Notes under the pieces: model-generated
Seen by the model: only the letters and a program-made list of their open reading frames with translations
Databases searched by the model: none
Told to the model about the DNA's origin: nothing
Position numbers and translations under genes: made by a program
Assembly (NCBI GenBank): GCA_045538305.1
Contig: JAZSRC010000087.1
Coordinates: 1-62,111, forward strand
DNA from: SFHK01 sp045538305
Lineage (GTDB): Bacteria; Bacillota; Clostridia; Christensenellales; Aristaeellaceae
DNA length: 62,111 nt
Direction: 5' to 3'
Shown: one piece after another, positions 7,789 to 16,202 of the stretch
How the letters are laid out: the number at the start of each line of letters is the position of its first letter
Numbering within the stretch: position 1 is the stretch's first letter

Positions 7789-9519
7789 TTGAGATATTTA
7801 TACTGCCGTAAGTATTTGTTTTGTCTACTGTTCATATCGATTTGCTTCATACTGCCGCTTCTGTTTCCCGGAGTTTCGCATGCTGCTTTGCAGCCGCTCT
7901 TTAAAACAGAATCAATCGACATTGACGCCGGCTGCAGAAGCTATTATCTCAAAACAAAAATCGAGAATATGCATCTATCGGACTATGAAATATTGTTTGA
8001 ATCCTCCGACGAAGCGGTTGCCACAATCAATGAAAGCGGAATCATCAATGCTCTTGCCCCGGGAAATGCGTATATTACCGTTACTGCCGCTGCACCGAAT
8101 CAGCCGACGCTTACCGGAATCCTGAACATAAATGCATTGGTGCCTATTGACTATATCGTATTAAGCCACAATGCAATCGTTCTGAATGAAGGGGCGCGCA
8201 CAAAAGTAACAGCCGAGATATATCCTTCAAATGCCTCTGATAAAACGCTTATTTGGCATTCAAGCGACAATAAAATCGCCGCGGTCAATAATGGCGCTAT
8301 CACTGCCCGGAGAAAAGGCGAATGCACGATCACATGCACGGCAAAGCGAATTGACGGAAGCGAATACTCCGTTCGCATCAGCATAACCGTCAGAAAGCCA
8401 GCTTCATATTTGCAATTGAAAAAGGAGCGCCTCTCCATTTTGCCGGGTTTTGTATCTGAGCCGCTTGAATACGCCGTATATCCCGGCGATGCCAGCAATA
8501 CAAGCGTAACGTGGTCATCCTCTGATCCTGCCGTTGCAACGGTAGATGCATCCGGCTACGTAACCGCCGTTTCTCCCGGCAAAACCGTGATTACCGTCAA
8601 GACAGCAGATATGTTCAAAGAAAAGCAGCTTTTTGATACCTGCACCGTCAACGTCCCAACGCCCGTTAATGAGATCGTTCTTTCAGGGGATAATCAGGTT
8701 CAAATTGGGAAAAAGCTTTCGCTTAAGGGTACTGCATTTCCAAAAAACGCGGGCAACAGGAAAATTGTCTGGTCGTCGTCCGATGAATCAATTGCGCGAG
8801 TTGATGCAGCCGGCATAGTGCGAGCGATATCTCCCGGCGAATGCGTCATTACCGCCCGTGCAGCTGACGGAAGCGGCGTTTTTGCCGAAAAAACGATATC
8901 TGTCATAAGCAAAATCCAAAGGATTTCCGTAAAAAACAAACGGCTGAATGTTTTCGAGGGTTCGTCGATCATTCCTGAGCTTATAATTTCGCCCGCTGAC
9001 GCAACAAATCAAACCTTGCTTTGGACGGTTTCCGACACGAGTATCGCGTACGCTTCCGAAAACGGTTCGATTCTGGGCTTAAAGGCAGGGAAATGCTCTA
9101 TCACTGTTCAAACGACCGATGGAAGCAATCTTTCAATAAAGCTTTCACTGAATGTACATCCCGCGCATATTGTGTCTGTAACAGGTTTGTCAAGAAGTAC
9201 AGAGAAGTCAGATAACCTGTTTATGTCTATTAAAAACCATCATTCTGAACTTGCGCTTACTTATTTTGAATGCGCCGTTATGCTTCATGATGCCGACGGC
9301 AACATCATACCGGTTTACGAAAGCCTGTTTTCCTCATCGGCCTATACGTTCAGAATAAAACCAGAACAAGAACTGTATCTGAATGACATTCCGATATCAA
9401 TCATGGGAATCGAACAAGCACATAGTGTCAGCGTAACCATCATCCGCGTCGGCTTTGATAACGGAGTTTTTTATGAGATTCCGGAAGATCATCTTGTTAC
9501 CTATTCATTTTATCTTTGA
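7789..9519 (+). CDS. Secreted protein with five Big2 (bacterial Ig-like) domains
   Basis: 576 residues. An N-terminal hydrophobic segment ending near VSHAA looks like a signal peptide. Five repeats of about 80 residues follow, each with the Big2 pattern of a serine-aspartate turn, VATV or similar, then a GxxxITV strand. The clearest copies contain WSSSDPAVATVDASGYVTAV and WSSSDESIARVDAAGIVRAI. The last 100 residues are a different beta-rich domain. There is no lipobox, LPXTG or C-terminal membrane helix. The TTG at 7789 is chosen because GGAG lies upstream and an earlier ATG lies at the promoter's RNA start. Big2 domains are common in surface and adhesion proteins; no ligand can be named. The next gene has its own promoter. 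Confidence 0.85.
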   Translation: MRYLYCRKYLFCLLFISICFILPLLFPGVSHAALQPLFKTESIDIDAGCRSYYLKTKIENMHLSDYEILFESSDEAVATINESGIINALAPGNAYITVTAAAPNQPTLTGILNINALVPIDYIVLSHNAIVLNEGARTKVTAEIYPSNASDKTLIWHSSDNKIAAVNNGAITARRKGECTITCTAKRIDGSEYSVRISITVRKPASYLQLKKERLSILPGFVSEPLEYAVYPGDASNTSVTWSSSDPAVATVDASGYVTAVSPGKTVITVKTADMFKEKQLFDTCTVNVPTPVNEIVLSGDNQVQIGKKLSLKGTAFPKNAGNRKIVWSSSDESIARVDAAGIVRAISPGECVITARAADGSGVFAEKTISVISKIQRISVKNKRLNVFEGSSIIPELIISPADATNQTLLWTVSDTSIAYASENGSILGLKAGKCSITVQTTDGSNLSIKLSLNVHPAHIVSVTGLSRSTEKSDNLFMSIKNHHSELALTYFECAVMLHDADGNIIPVYESLFSSSAYTFRIKPEQELYLNDIPISIMGIEQAHSVSVTIIRVGFDNGVFYEIPEDHLVTYSFYL

Positions 9520-9524
9520 ATCCC

Positions 9525-9553
9525 TTGATTTCATGGTATGCTTCTGCTAAAAT
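9525..9553 (+). promoter_or_regulatory. Promoter of the GT2-GtrA fusion gene
   Basis: TTGATT (9525-9530), 17-base spacer, TAAAAT (9548-9553), starting just after the Big2 gene stop. Confidence 0.78.
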
Positions 9554-9599
9554 GTAGCCTGCAATATGTTTCTTACGATCAGGCATCGGAGGGTTCTGT

Positions 9600-10619
9600 A
9601 TGAATGCGATTTTGATTCCTGCATATAAACCGGATAAGAAGCTTGTAGAGCTTACAAACAAGCTTCTTACACACGAAGATCTCAAAATTGTTGTGGTGGA
9701 CGACGGAAGCGGCGAAGCGTTCAAGGACGTATTTGCTGCGCTTGATTCGCGCGTTAACCTGATTTCATATCCTGTAAACAAGGGTAAGGGCGGCGCTCTC
9801 AAAACCGGTATAAAGTACATTTATGAAAACCTGACAGATTGCGAACGTCTGGTTACCGCTGATGCGGACGGCCAGCACTCCTACGATGATATTCGAAAGG
9901 TCATTGAAAAAGCCATCGCCTCGCCCGGCTGCCTGATACTGGGTTCCCGTGCCTTTGACGGAAATGTCCCCTTCAGAAGCAAGTTCGGCAATTTCATGAC
10001 CCGGCAGGTTTTCGCCATTGCAAGCGGCGTGAAGGTACGCGATACGCAGACCGGACTTCGCGCATTTGACAGAAGCGGCATGCAAGCCTTTATCGACGTA
10101 CCCGGCGATCGGTATGAGTACGAGATCAACGTACTGCTGTCCGCAGCAAGGGCGGAAATACCGATAATCGAAGTTACGATTCAAACGATATACATCAATG
10201 ACAACGAAAGTTCACACTTCAATCCCATTAAGGATTCTCTGAAGATTTACATGTGCATTCTGAAGTTTGCCTGTTCTTCGCTGATTTCCTTCGGTATTGA
10301 TTATGTACTGCTGCTTTTGTTTTCCCTGTTTCTCCCGGTGCTGCCCGCCAACATCCTCGCTCGATTAATCAGTGCGTCCGCCAACTTCACCATGAACCGC
10401 CACCTTGTTTTCCACGGAAATGAGGACACAAAACCGGCAATTATCAAATACACGATTCTTGCCGTTTGCGTCCTCGTTCTGGACAGCGCTATACTGCACC
10501 TGCTCAATAGCGTATTCGGATGGAATCTGGCGCTTGCAAAAGCCATTACGGAGTTTGTGGTTTTCCTGATCAACTTCCCCATTCAAGGCCGTTTTGTTTA
10601 CAGAAAACAGAAAAAGTAA
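9600..10619 (+). CDS. Glycosyltransferase family 2 fused to a GtrA-like membrane domain
   Basis: 339 residues. Residues 1-215 are a GT-A fold family 2 transferase with VVVDDGS and a DXD-type metal site in TADADGQHS, resembling DPM1-like polyprenyl-phosphate sugar synthases. Residues 220-335 form four hydrophobic helices with the GtrA pattern (SFGIDYVLLLL, ANFTMNRHLVF, INFPIQGRFVY). Known GT2/GtrA pairs make a polyprenyl-phosphate hexose on the inner membrane face and help move it outward. That role is likely but the sugar is unknown. GGAGG lies seven bases before the ATG. The gene runs convergent to the MATE gene with only eight bases between the two stops. Confidence 0.9.
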   Translation: MNAILIPAYKPDKKLVELTNKLLTHEDLKIVVVDDGSGEAFKDVFAALDSRVNLISYPVNKGKGGALKTGIKYIYENLTDCERLVTADADGQHSYDDIRKVIEKAIASPGCLILGSRAFDGNVPFRSKFGNFMTRQVFAIASGVKVRDTQTGLRAFDRSGMQAFIDVPGDRYEYEINVLLSAARAEIPIIEVTIQTIYINDNESSHFNPIKDSLKIYMCILKFACSSLISFGIDYVLLLLFSLFLPVLPANILARLISASANFTMNRHLVFHGNEDTKPAIIKYTILAVCVLVLDSAILHLLNSVFGWNLALAKAITEFVVFLINFPIQGRFVYRKQKK

Positions 10620-10627
10620 ATATGATC

Positions 10628-11983
10628 TCATCGCGTAAGCTTTTTCACCCAACGGTAGCTGTTTACTTCAAAAACAGCTACCGTACATTTTAGCAGCTGA
10701 TCGCTCTTCAGCGCCAGAAATACCCATACGGGCGAAAGCTTCCAGACAAAAGCCGCCAAATAGGACAATACCAAAACAACGCACCACTGGAAGATCAGGT
10801 CGTTATAAAAGACAAACTTGGTATGCCCACCGCCTCTGACAATTCCCGTCAGACATGGCGCCTGATAGGCGGTTCCTATTACTGTAATTGACAAAACAGT
10901 AATAAACGCGCGCGCAAGGGTTATCGTATTCTCATTTTCCAGATTGTACGCCTTAATCAACGGCTCCTTTATAAGATAGGTAACAATACCCGTTACGATA
11001 CCCGTCAGGACAAACATTATCTGCATGCTTTTTACGTATTCCTTGAGCTTATTCCGATCTCCTTCGCCAACAAGCTTTCCGGTCAACACACCCGCTGCGT
11101 TACCGCCACCGTACGCAAATACGGATAACACGCCAAACAAAGAAGCGGCAACTGAATTGGCGGCGATGGCATCCTCACTGAGACGACTGATTATTGCCGT
11201 CTGTATAAACATGGCAAGTCCCCAGGATGCGCCTGCAAGAATTACCGGCGTAGCATATCGGATATAGTCCTTAAGAATCGTTTTATCAATGAAGGAATAG
11301 TCTCTAAGTCTCGTTAACAGCTTTTTATCTGCAAAGAACACATACAGCGCGGCGCACATCAGCTCGAACGAACGGGCTACAAGCGTTGCCGCAGCAGCTC
11401 CTCTGACGCCCATTTCCCGAAATCCCAGTTTTCCGAATATCATGCAGTAATTCAGGAACATGTTGATAAACAGCGATGCAAACATAATGGCAAACCCGAT
11501 TTTTACATTTTCTACGCTTCTCATGGAAGCCAGAAGAACCGTGCTTAAACAAAAAATCGGATAGGTAAAACGAATGATTCGTATGTACTCAAGCGCTGCA
11601 TTATTGACATTTTCCTGATTGCTCAAAAGATTCATGATCTCTGTTTGCCATATGCTCATTACAATAAAGAACGCGAAACCGATTATCATTGCGGCCCAGA
11701 CTCCGATCGCCGATACGCGTTTGATCGGATCTTTTTTTCTTTCTCCCCAGTATTGAGCTGCAATAACAATAACGCCTTCGCCCACGCTGCCCACAATCAT
11801 CTGTAGCAGAAATTGAATCTGATTTGCTAGCGCAACGCCGGAAAGCGCTGTTTGGGAGTACCTTCCAATCATGATGTTATCCACAAGCGATACAGAATAG
11901 GTTACCAGATTCTGAAGTGCAATATACAGCATCAGAGAAAAGAACTGGCTGTAAAACCTTTTGTCACGCGTTAAAAGGCGCAT
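10628..11983 (-). CDS. MATE family efflux transporter
   Basis: 451 residues, about twelve predicted membrane helices in two similar halves. The N-terminal region (SVSLVDNIMIGRYSQTALSGVALANQIQF) and the central AIAANSVAASLFG repeat are typical of the MATE/NorM superfamily, which exports drugs or metabolites using a sodium or proton gradient. The substrate is unknown. The start has GGTGAG just upstream. Its last codons encode one arm and loop of a perfect inverted repeat that may terminate the convergent GT2-GtrA transcript. No strong promoter is seen in the short gap upstream, which holds the terminator of the preceding gene. Confidence 0.9.
   Translation of the reverse strand: MRLLTRDKRFYSQFFSLMLYIALQNLVTYSVSLVDNIMIGRYSQTALSGVALANQIQFLLQMIVGSVGEGVIVIAAQYWGERKKDPIKRVSAIGVWAAMIIGFAFFIVMSIWQTEIMNLLSNQENVNNAALEYIRIIRFTYPIFCLSTVLLASMRSVENVKIGFAIMFASLFINMFLNYCMIFGKLGFREMGVRGAAAATLVARSFELMCAALYVFFADKKLLTRLRDYSFIDKTILKDYIRYATPVILAGASWGLAMFIQTAIISRLSEDAIAANSVAASLFGVLSVFAYGGGNAAGVLTGKLVGEGDRNKLKEYVKSMQIMFVLTGIVTGIVTYLIKEPLIKAYNLENENTITLARAFITVLSITVIGTAYQAPCLTGIVRGGGHTKFVFYNDLIFQWCVVLVLSYLAAFVWKLSPVWVFLALKSDQLLKCTVAVFEVNSYRWVKKLTR
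10652..10691 (+). terminator. Inverted repeat inside the MATE 3' end, likely terminator for GT2-GtrA
   Basis: A perfect 13-bp stem (10652-10664 with 10672-10684), seven-base loop, then ACATTTTAG. It lies 33 bases past the GT2-GtrA stop, within coding sequence of the convergent MATE gene. The T-run is short, so termination may be partial. Confidence 0.55.
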
Positions 11984-12005
11984 ATTCTCACCCCGAATAA
12001 TTGAT

Positions 12006-12032
12006 AAAAACGCCGCGATTCTGCACGGCGTT
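12006..12032 (-). terminator. Intrinsic terminator after the guanylate-kinase-like gene
   Basis: Stem AACGCCG / CGGCGTT (12009-12015 with 12026-12032) followed by a run of five U on the minus strand. Confidence 0.75.
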
Positions 12033-12047
12033 CAGTTGCTAAATTGG

Positions 12048-12872
12048 TTATTTGATCAGGTTTTTCCATTCCTTGTCATAAGCTGCGGGCATGAGCGATT
12101 CATCGTAGAGTTTTCTGATTCTTTTCTGTACAAACGTTCCGCTCTTTTTGGCAGCGGCATAACGGTCAGCGCCATCCGTAATCAGCATTTCACGGCCGTT
12201 AAAGCCGATTTCCACACAGGCAAGGCTTGCGCCAAGCTTGGCTTCCTCACAGAGACGCTGTACCTCTCCAATATCGGGCAATTCGCAATCAGCACTGGGC
12301 TTGATATATCCTTCTTCCCTTTCAAGGCGGATGATTTCATTGATTACGCGGCCGGCTTCTTCGCGCGATACATTGTTAATCATGTAATCTGCGGTAGTGG
12401 ACAAGCTCATTTCAAGCTGAAAGCGCCTTCTGCGCTTTTCAATTTCTTCTTCCGATTCTCCTCTTCCGCGCAGGCGATCAAGCAGAATCTCCACATCCTC
12501 AACGTACAGAAACAGGGAAATGACTTCCATTTCCTTCTTCAGCGTTTTCTTCAGTTTGTTGGCTCCAAGGATATCGATATCTTTAAGAAGCGTTTTTCCA
12601 CTTTGCTTCTTTTCATTCAATACATGCCAGCTTCCGCCGTACAGCTGTTCGTGAATCCATTCGTGCTCGTAGATCACGCCGTCCTTCATGAGCTGTTCAA
12701 ATTCTTCCATCGAAACAAAATAATAGGGATTTCCCTGCGTTTCTTTTTCCCTCATTTTTCGGGTAGTCAGGGTTTGAAGAATATCAAACTCATCGGGATG
12801 CTCATTGAGAAGGTCACCGATAATCGTGTTTTTACCAACGCCGGAACAACCTACGAACGCAAACAGCATCAT
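12048..12872 (-). CDS. Guanylate-kinase-like P-loop protein with extra C-terminal domain
   Basis: 274 residues. Residues 1-185 match the guanylate kinase fold: P-loop FVGCSGVGKNT, a TTRKMREKE segment corresponding to the GMP-binding TTR loop, YYFVSMEEFE, and RLRGRGESEEEIEKRR corresponding to the lid. The P-loop ends in KNT where Gmk usually has KGT. Residues 190-274 (DIGEVQRLCEEAKLGASLAC, GADRYAAAKKSG) form an additional domain I do not recognise; a faint ParB-like resemblance is possible. Standard Gmk is about 200 residues. It may be a diverged kinase with another role; whether it is the only Gmk of the cell cannot be judged here. ATG 12872 has GGGG six bases upstream; a second ATG follows immediately. 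It is divergent from cdsA. Confidence 0.75.
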   Translation of the reverse strand: MMLFAFVGCSGVGKNTIIGDLLNEHPDEFDILQTLTTRKMREKETQGNPYYFVSMEEFEQLMKDGVIYEHEWIHEQLYGGSWHVLNEKKQSGKTLLKDIDILGANKLKKTLKKEMEVISLFLYVEDVEILLDRLRGRGESEEEIEKRRRRFQLEMSLSTTADYMINNVSREEAGRVINEIIRLEREEGYIKPSADCELPDIGEVQRLCEEAKLGASLACVEIGFNGREMLITDGADRYAAAKKSGTFVQKRIRKLYDESLMPAAYDKEWKNLIK

Positions 12873-12899
12873 CAACCGCCCCTTTTTTCATTTTAAGAG

Positions 12900-12928
12900 A
12901 TTATACAGTAAGCAAATATTTTTGTCAA
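12900..12928 (-). promoter_or_regulatory. Perfect consensus promoter of the guanylate-kinase-like gene
   Basis: TTGACA (12923-12928), 17-base spacer, TATAAT (12900-12905). All twelve positions match consensus. Confidence 0.9.
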
Positions 12929-12948
12929 TTTCTTAAATGTAAAACGCG

Positions 12949-12977
12949 TTGACACAAAAGTAAACGAAAGGTATAAT
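12949..12977 (+). promoter_or_regulatory. Perfect consensus promoter of cdsA
   Basis: TTGACA (12949-12954), 17-base spacer, TATAAT (12972-12977). It is back-to-back with the equally perfect promoter on the other strand; the two -35 boxes are 20 bases apart. Confidence 0.9.
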
Positions 12978-13011
12978 AATTATACTATACTCATGAGGAG
13001 TGACCGTTGGT

Positions 13012-13809
13012 TTGAAACAGCGAATAATATTTGGCGCTCTTTTTGCAGCCATTACACTTTCCATGATCGTTATATCCACGCCCACCAGAGTTATTTTTTT
13101 TGCCGTATGCTTCCTGATCGCCTGCTGTGAAATACGAAACGCTTTTAAAAAGAGCGGCTATGATGTTGCGCTTTGGCCAATTTTCGCCATTTGTATTATT
13201 GGTACGGTATTATTATGGTGCGGAAAAACCGGCTATATCTATCCGGTCTGCATGATCATTATGGCAGCATTGTTTGCACAAATGATATTGACCGGAAGGC
13301 CAAATGTAAAAAACGTATTCGCTACGCTTTCCGTTATCGTCTATCCCCTTTCTCCCATCATGCTTATGGTATACATATCCGTTACCGAAAAAATCTGGGC
13401 CGCCGTTTTTCTTAATGCCATTGTTCCTACCATTATAAGCGATACTTTTGCGCTTTTCGGCGGAAGAAAATTCGGAAAGCACAAGCTTTCTCCTCATATC
13501 AGCCCCAATAAGACAGTGGAAGGATTGATTTGCGGCCTTTTAGCGGCAACGCTTTCCGGGTTCCTCGTGCATTATGTACTGATCGCTTTTGATCGTCAGC
13601 TGATTCCCCTCTGGGCAGAGATTGTAACATCTTTCGGCGCTGCGGTAGCAGGCGCATTTGGCGATCTGGCTGCGTCCGCCGTAAAGCGTGAAGCCGGCAT
13701 CAAGGACTACAGCAATCTGATTCCGGGTCACGGCGGTATGCTTGACCGTGCAGACAGCGTATTATTTTCTATCCCCGTCAGCTATATGATCTATGCATTT
13801 TTTGTTTGA
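13012..13809 (+). CDS. cdsA: Phosphatidate cytidylyltransferase
   Basis: Makes CDP-diacylglycerol from phosphatidic acid and CTP, the branch point of phospholipid synthesis, in the membrane. 265 residues with about seven to eight hydrophobic helices. The C-terminal signature SAVKREAGIKDYSNLIPGHG followed by GMLDRADS is the family motif with the metal-binding aspartates. The TTG at 13012 is chosen because GAGGAG ends 11 bases upstream; an in-frame GTG at 13000 overlaps the binding site and cannot be used. In Bacillus cdsA belongs to the uppS-cdsA-dxr block, but here it stands alone, followed directly by the rplS leader. Confidence 0.93.
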   Translation: MKQRIIFGALFAAITLSMIVISTPTRVIFFAVCFLIACCEIRNAFKKSGYDVALWPIFAICIIGTVLLWCGKTGYIYPVCMIIMAALFAQMILTGRPNVKNVFATLSVIVYPLSPIMLMVYISVTEKIWAAVFLNAIVPTIISDTFALFGGRKFGKHKLSPHISPNKTVEGLICGLLAATLSGFLVHYVLIAFDRQLIPLWAEIVTSFGAAVAGAFGDLAASAVKREAGIKDYSNLIPGHGGMLDRADSVLFSIPVSYMIYAFFV

Positions 13810-13829
13810 GCAAATTAACATATTTTTGC

Positions 13830-13859
13830 TTTCAATCGATACCCGCTTCGTGTTATACT
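13830..13859 (+). promoter_or_regulatory. Extended -10 promoter of rplS
   Basis: TATACT (13854-13859) preceded by the TG of an extended -10 (13851-13852). A weak -35-like TTTCAA (13830-13835) lies 18 bases upstream. Confidence 0.65.
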
Positions 13860-13865
13860 GCTCCT

Positions 13866-13925
13866 TGTGATATCGGGCGCTCCGCTGGCGAAAAATCACC
13901 GTTTATGAACGCCCTAGTAGGAAAG
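13866..13925 (+). promoter_or_regulatory. Putative L19 ribosomal-protein leader
   Basis: The 5' UTR of rplS contains GGGCG (13875-13879) that can pair with CGCCC (13910-13914), enclosing a CTCCGCTGG segment, right before the GGAGG. Position and motif resemble the L19 leader described in Firmicutes, where L19 represses its own synthesis. A covariance-model search was not possible. Confidence 0.5.
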
Positions 13926-13938
13926 GAGGATATCGCAA

Positions 13939-14280
13939 ATGAATGAAATCATCCGTTCCATCGAGAATGCGCAGCTGCGCGCGGATCTTCCCAAATTCAA
14001 CATCGGCGACACCGTAAAGGTTCAGGTTAAGGTTGTTGAAGGAAACCGTGAGCGTCTGCAGGCTTTCGAAGGCGTAGTTATCGCCCGTCGAAACGGCTCC
14101 TGCCGTGAAACGTTCACTGTTCGCCGCACGTCCTATGGCGTAGGCGTTGAGCGTACGTTCCCGCTGCATTCGCCCCGTGTGGACAGCATTACCGTTACCC
14201 GCAAAGGTAAGGTACGCCGTGCCAAGCTGTACTACCTGCGTCAGCGCAGTGGTAAAGCCGCTAAGGTTAAGGAAGCTTAA
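13939..14280 (+). CDS. rplS: 50S ribosomal protein L19
   Basis: 113 residues, the normal length. The N-terminus MNEIIRSIENAQLRADLPKF, the central FEGVVIARRNGSC and the C-terminal RRAKLYYLRQR are the conserved L19 blocks. L19 sits at the 30S-50S interface. AAGGAGG lies upstream of the ATG. It has its own promoter and possible autoregulatory leader, and a strong terminator follows before rbgA. It starts the conserved rplS-rbgA-rnhB block. Confidence 0.97.
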   Translation: MNEIIRSIENAQLRADLPKFNIGDTVKVQVKVVEGNRERLQAFEGVVIARRNGSCRETFTVRRTSYGVGVERTFPLHSPRVDSITVTRKGKVRRAKLYYLRQRSGKAAKVKEA

Positions 14281-14287
14281 CACACAT

Positions 14288-14319
14288 AAACAAAGGCCGC
14301 ACTATGCGGCCTTTGTTTT
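14288..14319 (+). terminator. Intrinsic terminator after rplS
   Basis: A perfect 14-bp stem (14288-14301 with 14305-14318), three-base loop, with T-rich flanks. I see no clear promoter between it and rbgA, so some readthrough is expected. Confidence 0.85.
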
Positions 14320-14354
14320 AGTTCTGAGAATATGTGATAGGACAATGATACGAT

Positions 14355-15206
14355 ATGCCTGAAATTAACTGGTACCCCGGACACATGGCGAAAACACGCC
14401 GCATTCTCGTAGACCAGGTTCGGTCTGTCGACGCCGTAATTGAGCTGTGCGACGCGCGCGCACCTGCAGCCACGCGAAATCCCGATTTGATTTCCATTGC
14501 GCATGGAAAGAATCATTTTCTGGTAATGAACAAGTGCGATCTGGCAAATGAAGCAGCTACCCGCGCATGGACTTCCCGTTTTCAGTCGGAAGGCATTTCC
14601 TGCGTAAAATTTCAGTCCACCAACGGTAAAGCAAAAGATATGTTCCGGCTGATAGAAACCGCCGCAAGGCCTGCCGTAGAGCGCATGAAGGCACGCGGTG
14701 CGAATAAGACGGTACGCGTTATGGTAGTCGGTATTCCTAACGTTGGAAAATCTACCTTTATCAATAAATTGCGGGGACAGGCTATTGCGAAGGCCTCCGA
14801 CCGTCCCGGCGTTACCCGTTCTAATCAATGGGTAAAGGTGGGACCTTATCTTGAGCTTCTGGACACTCCCGGAATGCTGTGGCCCAAGCTCGAAAATCAA
14901 AAGAGCGCACGTCTCCTCGCCTATCTCGGTTCAATCCGCGATCAGATTATGGACGGAGAAGACTTGGCCGGCGATCTTCTCAAGCTTCTTTTGGCACTTG
15001 CTCCGAACGAAACCAAAGCTCGTTTCAAGCTCCCCGACGGGTCTGATGACCTGCTGCCTGAAGAGCTGCTGGAATTGGCCTGTAAAGGTCGAGGCTGGCT
15101 TTTAAGCGGCGCCAGATGCGATACCGAGCGAGCAGCCGCTGTTATTTTGGATGAGTTCCGTGCGGGAAGAATTGGAAAGATTACGCTTGAATTGCCGGAG
15201 GAATAA
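14355..15206 (+). CDS. rbgA: Ribosome biogenesis GTPase RbgA (YlqF)
   Basis: 283 residues. It is a circularly permuted GTPase: the G4 motif NKCD (about residue 59) comes before the G1 P-loop GIPNVGKST (about 125) and G3 DTPG (about 172). The N-terminus INWYPGHMAKTRR is the family hallmark and fixes the start at 14355, although the ribosome binding site is weak. RbgA is needed for late assembly of the large ribosomal subunit, and its place directly after rplS matches Bacillus. Confidence 0.96.
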   Translation: MPEINWYPGHMAKTRRILVDQVRSVDAVIELCDARAPAATRNPDLISIAHGKNHFLVMNKCDLANEAATRAWTSRFQSEGISCVKFQSTNGKAKDMFRLIETAARPAVERMKARGANKTVRVMVVGIPNVGKSTFINKLRGQAIAKASDRPGVTRSNQWVKVGPYLELLDTPGMLWPKLENQKSARLLAYLGSIRDQIMDGEDLAGDLLKLLLALAPNETKARFKLPDGSDDLLPEELLELACKGRGWLLSGARCDTERAAAVILDEFRAGRIGKITLELPEE

Positions 15207-15210
15207 TAGG

Positions 15211-15849
15211 ATGCCACGCGAAAGCAAGGAAGAAAAGCTCGTCCGTATGACAGAAATCGAGCGCGAACTCATGCTTGCCTACCCGGGATTACCACTTGCC
15301 GGAATCGACGAGGTTGGCCGCGGTCCGCTTGCAGGCCCGGTAGTGACTGCATGTGTAAGTATACCGTTTTCAAAGCTTGTTCTTGGTGTAGACGATTCCA
15401 AAAAGCTTTCGGAGAAAAGACGCGAGGCACTGTATCCGGCACTGAAGGAAAATTCCGTATATGCGAAAACCGCATGGATATCGCCGCGCGAAATCGATGA
15501 GTTCAACATACTGTCAGCAACCAAAAAGGCAATGGAAATATGCGCCGCCGATTTCCCCGGCGCCGTTTTTCTGGTTGACGCCGTTACCGGCATTACGCTT
15601 CCCGGCCACACAAAATCCATCATTCATGGCGACGCAGTCAGCTATATGATCGCCGCCGCTTCTGTTATCGCCAAGGTGGAACGCGACAGATATATGATGG
15701 AGCTGGATCAGAAATACCCCGTATATGGCTTTGCCCGCAATAAGGGATACGGCACAAAAGAACATATTGAAGCCATCATTAAACATGGCCCCTGCCCCGA
15801 GCACAGGATGAGTTTCATTCAGAAATTCATGAGGAAGACCACTCTATGA
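15211..15849 (+). CDS. rnhB: Ribonuclease HII
   Basis: Removes ribonucleotides from RNA-DNA hybrids in the cytoplasm. 212 residues from the ATG at 15211, which has GGAGG nine bases upstream. The active-site block AGIDEVGRGPLAGPVV supplies Asp and Glu, followed by DDSKKLSEKRRE and a further acidic residue in VDAVTG. The C-terminal GYGTKEHIEAIIKHGPCPEH is typical. It starts four bases after rbgA and overlaps yraN by four bases (ATGA), so translation is coupled. Confidence 0.96.
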   Translation: MPRESKEEKLVRMTEIERELMLAYPGLPLAGIDEVGRGPLAGPVVTACVSIPFSKLVLGVDDSKKLSEKRREALYPALKENSVYAKTAWISPREIDEFNILSATKKAMEICAADFPGAVFLVDAVTGITLPGHTKSIIHGDAVSYMIAAASVIAKVERDRYMMELDQKYPVYGFARNKGYGTKEHIEAIIKHGPCPEHRMSFIQKFMRKTTL

Positions 15850-16202
15850 ATACGCGTCTCACCGGTTTCATTGGCGAAGAGGATGCCTGTCGATATCTCA
15901 CGAAAGCGGGAATGCGCATTCTTGACAGAAACTACAGAACGCGCACGGGAGAAATCGATCTGATTGCCCGCGATAAGGGCGTTATTGTGTTTATCGAAGT
16001 CAAATCGCGTGCCACCTTGAGTTACGGTACTCCCTCCGAAGCAGTTACAAAGTCAAAACAGAAGGCCATTGTCCGAACAGCGGTGGTGTATTTGAAAGAA
16101 AATAAGCTTCTGAATGCAAATATCCGTTTTGACGTCATCGCAATAGAGGATCGTGGTATTCGCCATATTAAAAGTGCATTTGACACTACCGGGCTATTGT
16201 GA
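15846..16202 (+). CDS. yraN: YraN family (UPF0102) putative endonuclease
   Basis: 118 residues, the usual length. It has the nuclease-like core GEIDLIARDKGVIVFIEVKSR (Asp, Glu-x-Lys) shared with Holliday-junction resolvase-like folds, preceded by the N-terminal FIGEEDACRYL block. The start overlaps the rnhB stop. The family is widely conserved after rnhB in Firmicutes (ylqH/yraN position), but its cellular role is unclear. Confidence 0.92.
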   Translation: MNTRLTGFIGEEDACRYLTKAGMRILDRNYRTRTGEIDLIARDKGVIVFIEVKSRATLSYGTPSEAVTKSKQKAIVRTAVVYLKENKLLNANIRFDVIAIEDRGIRHIKSAFDTTGLL

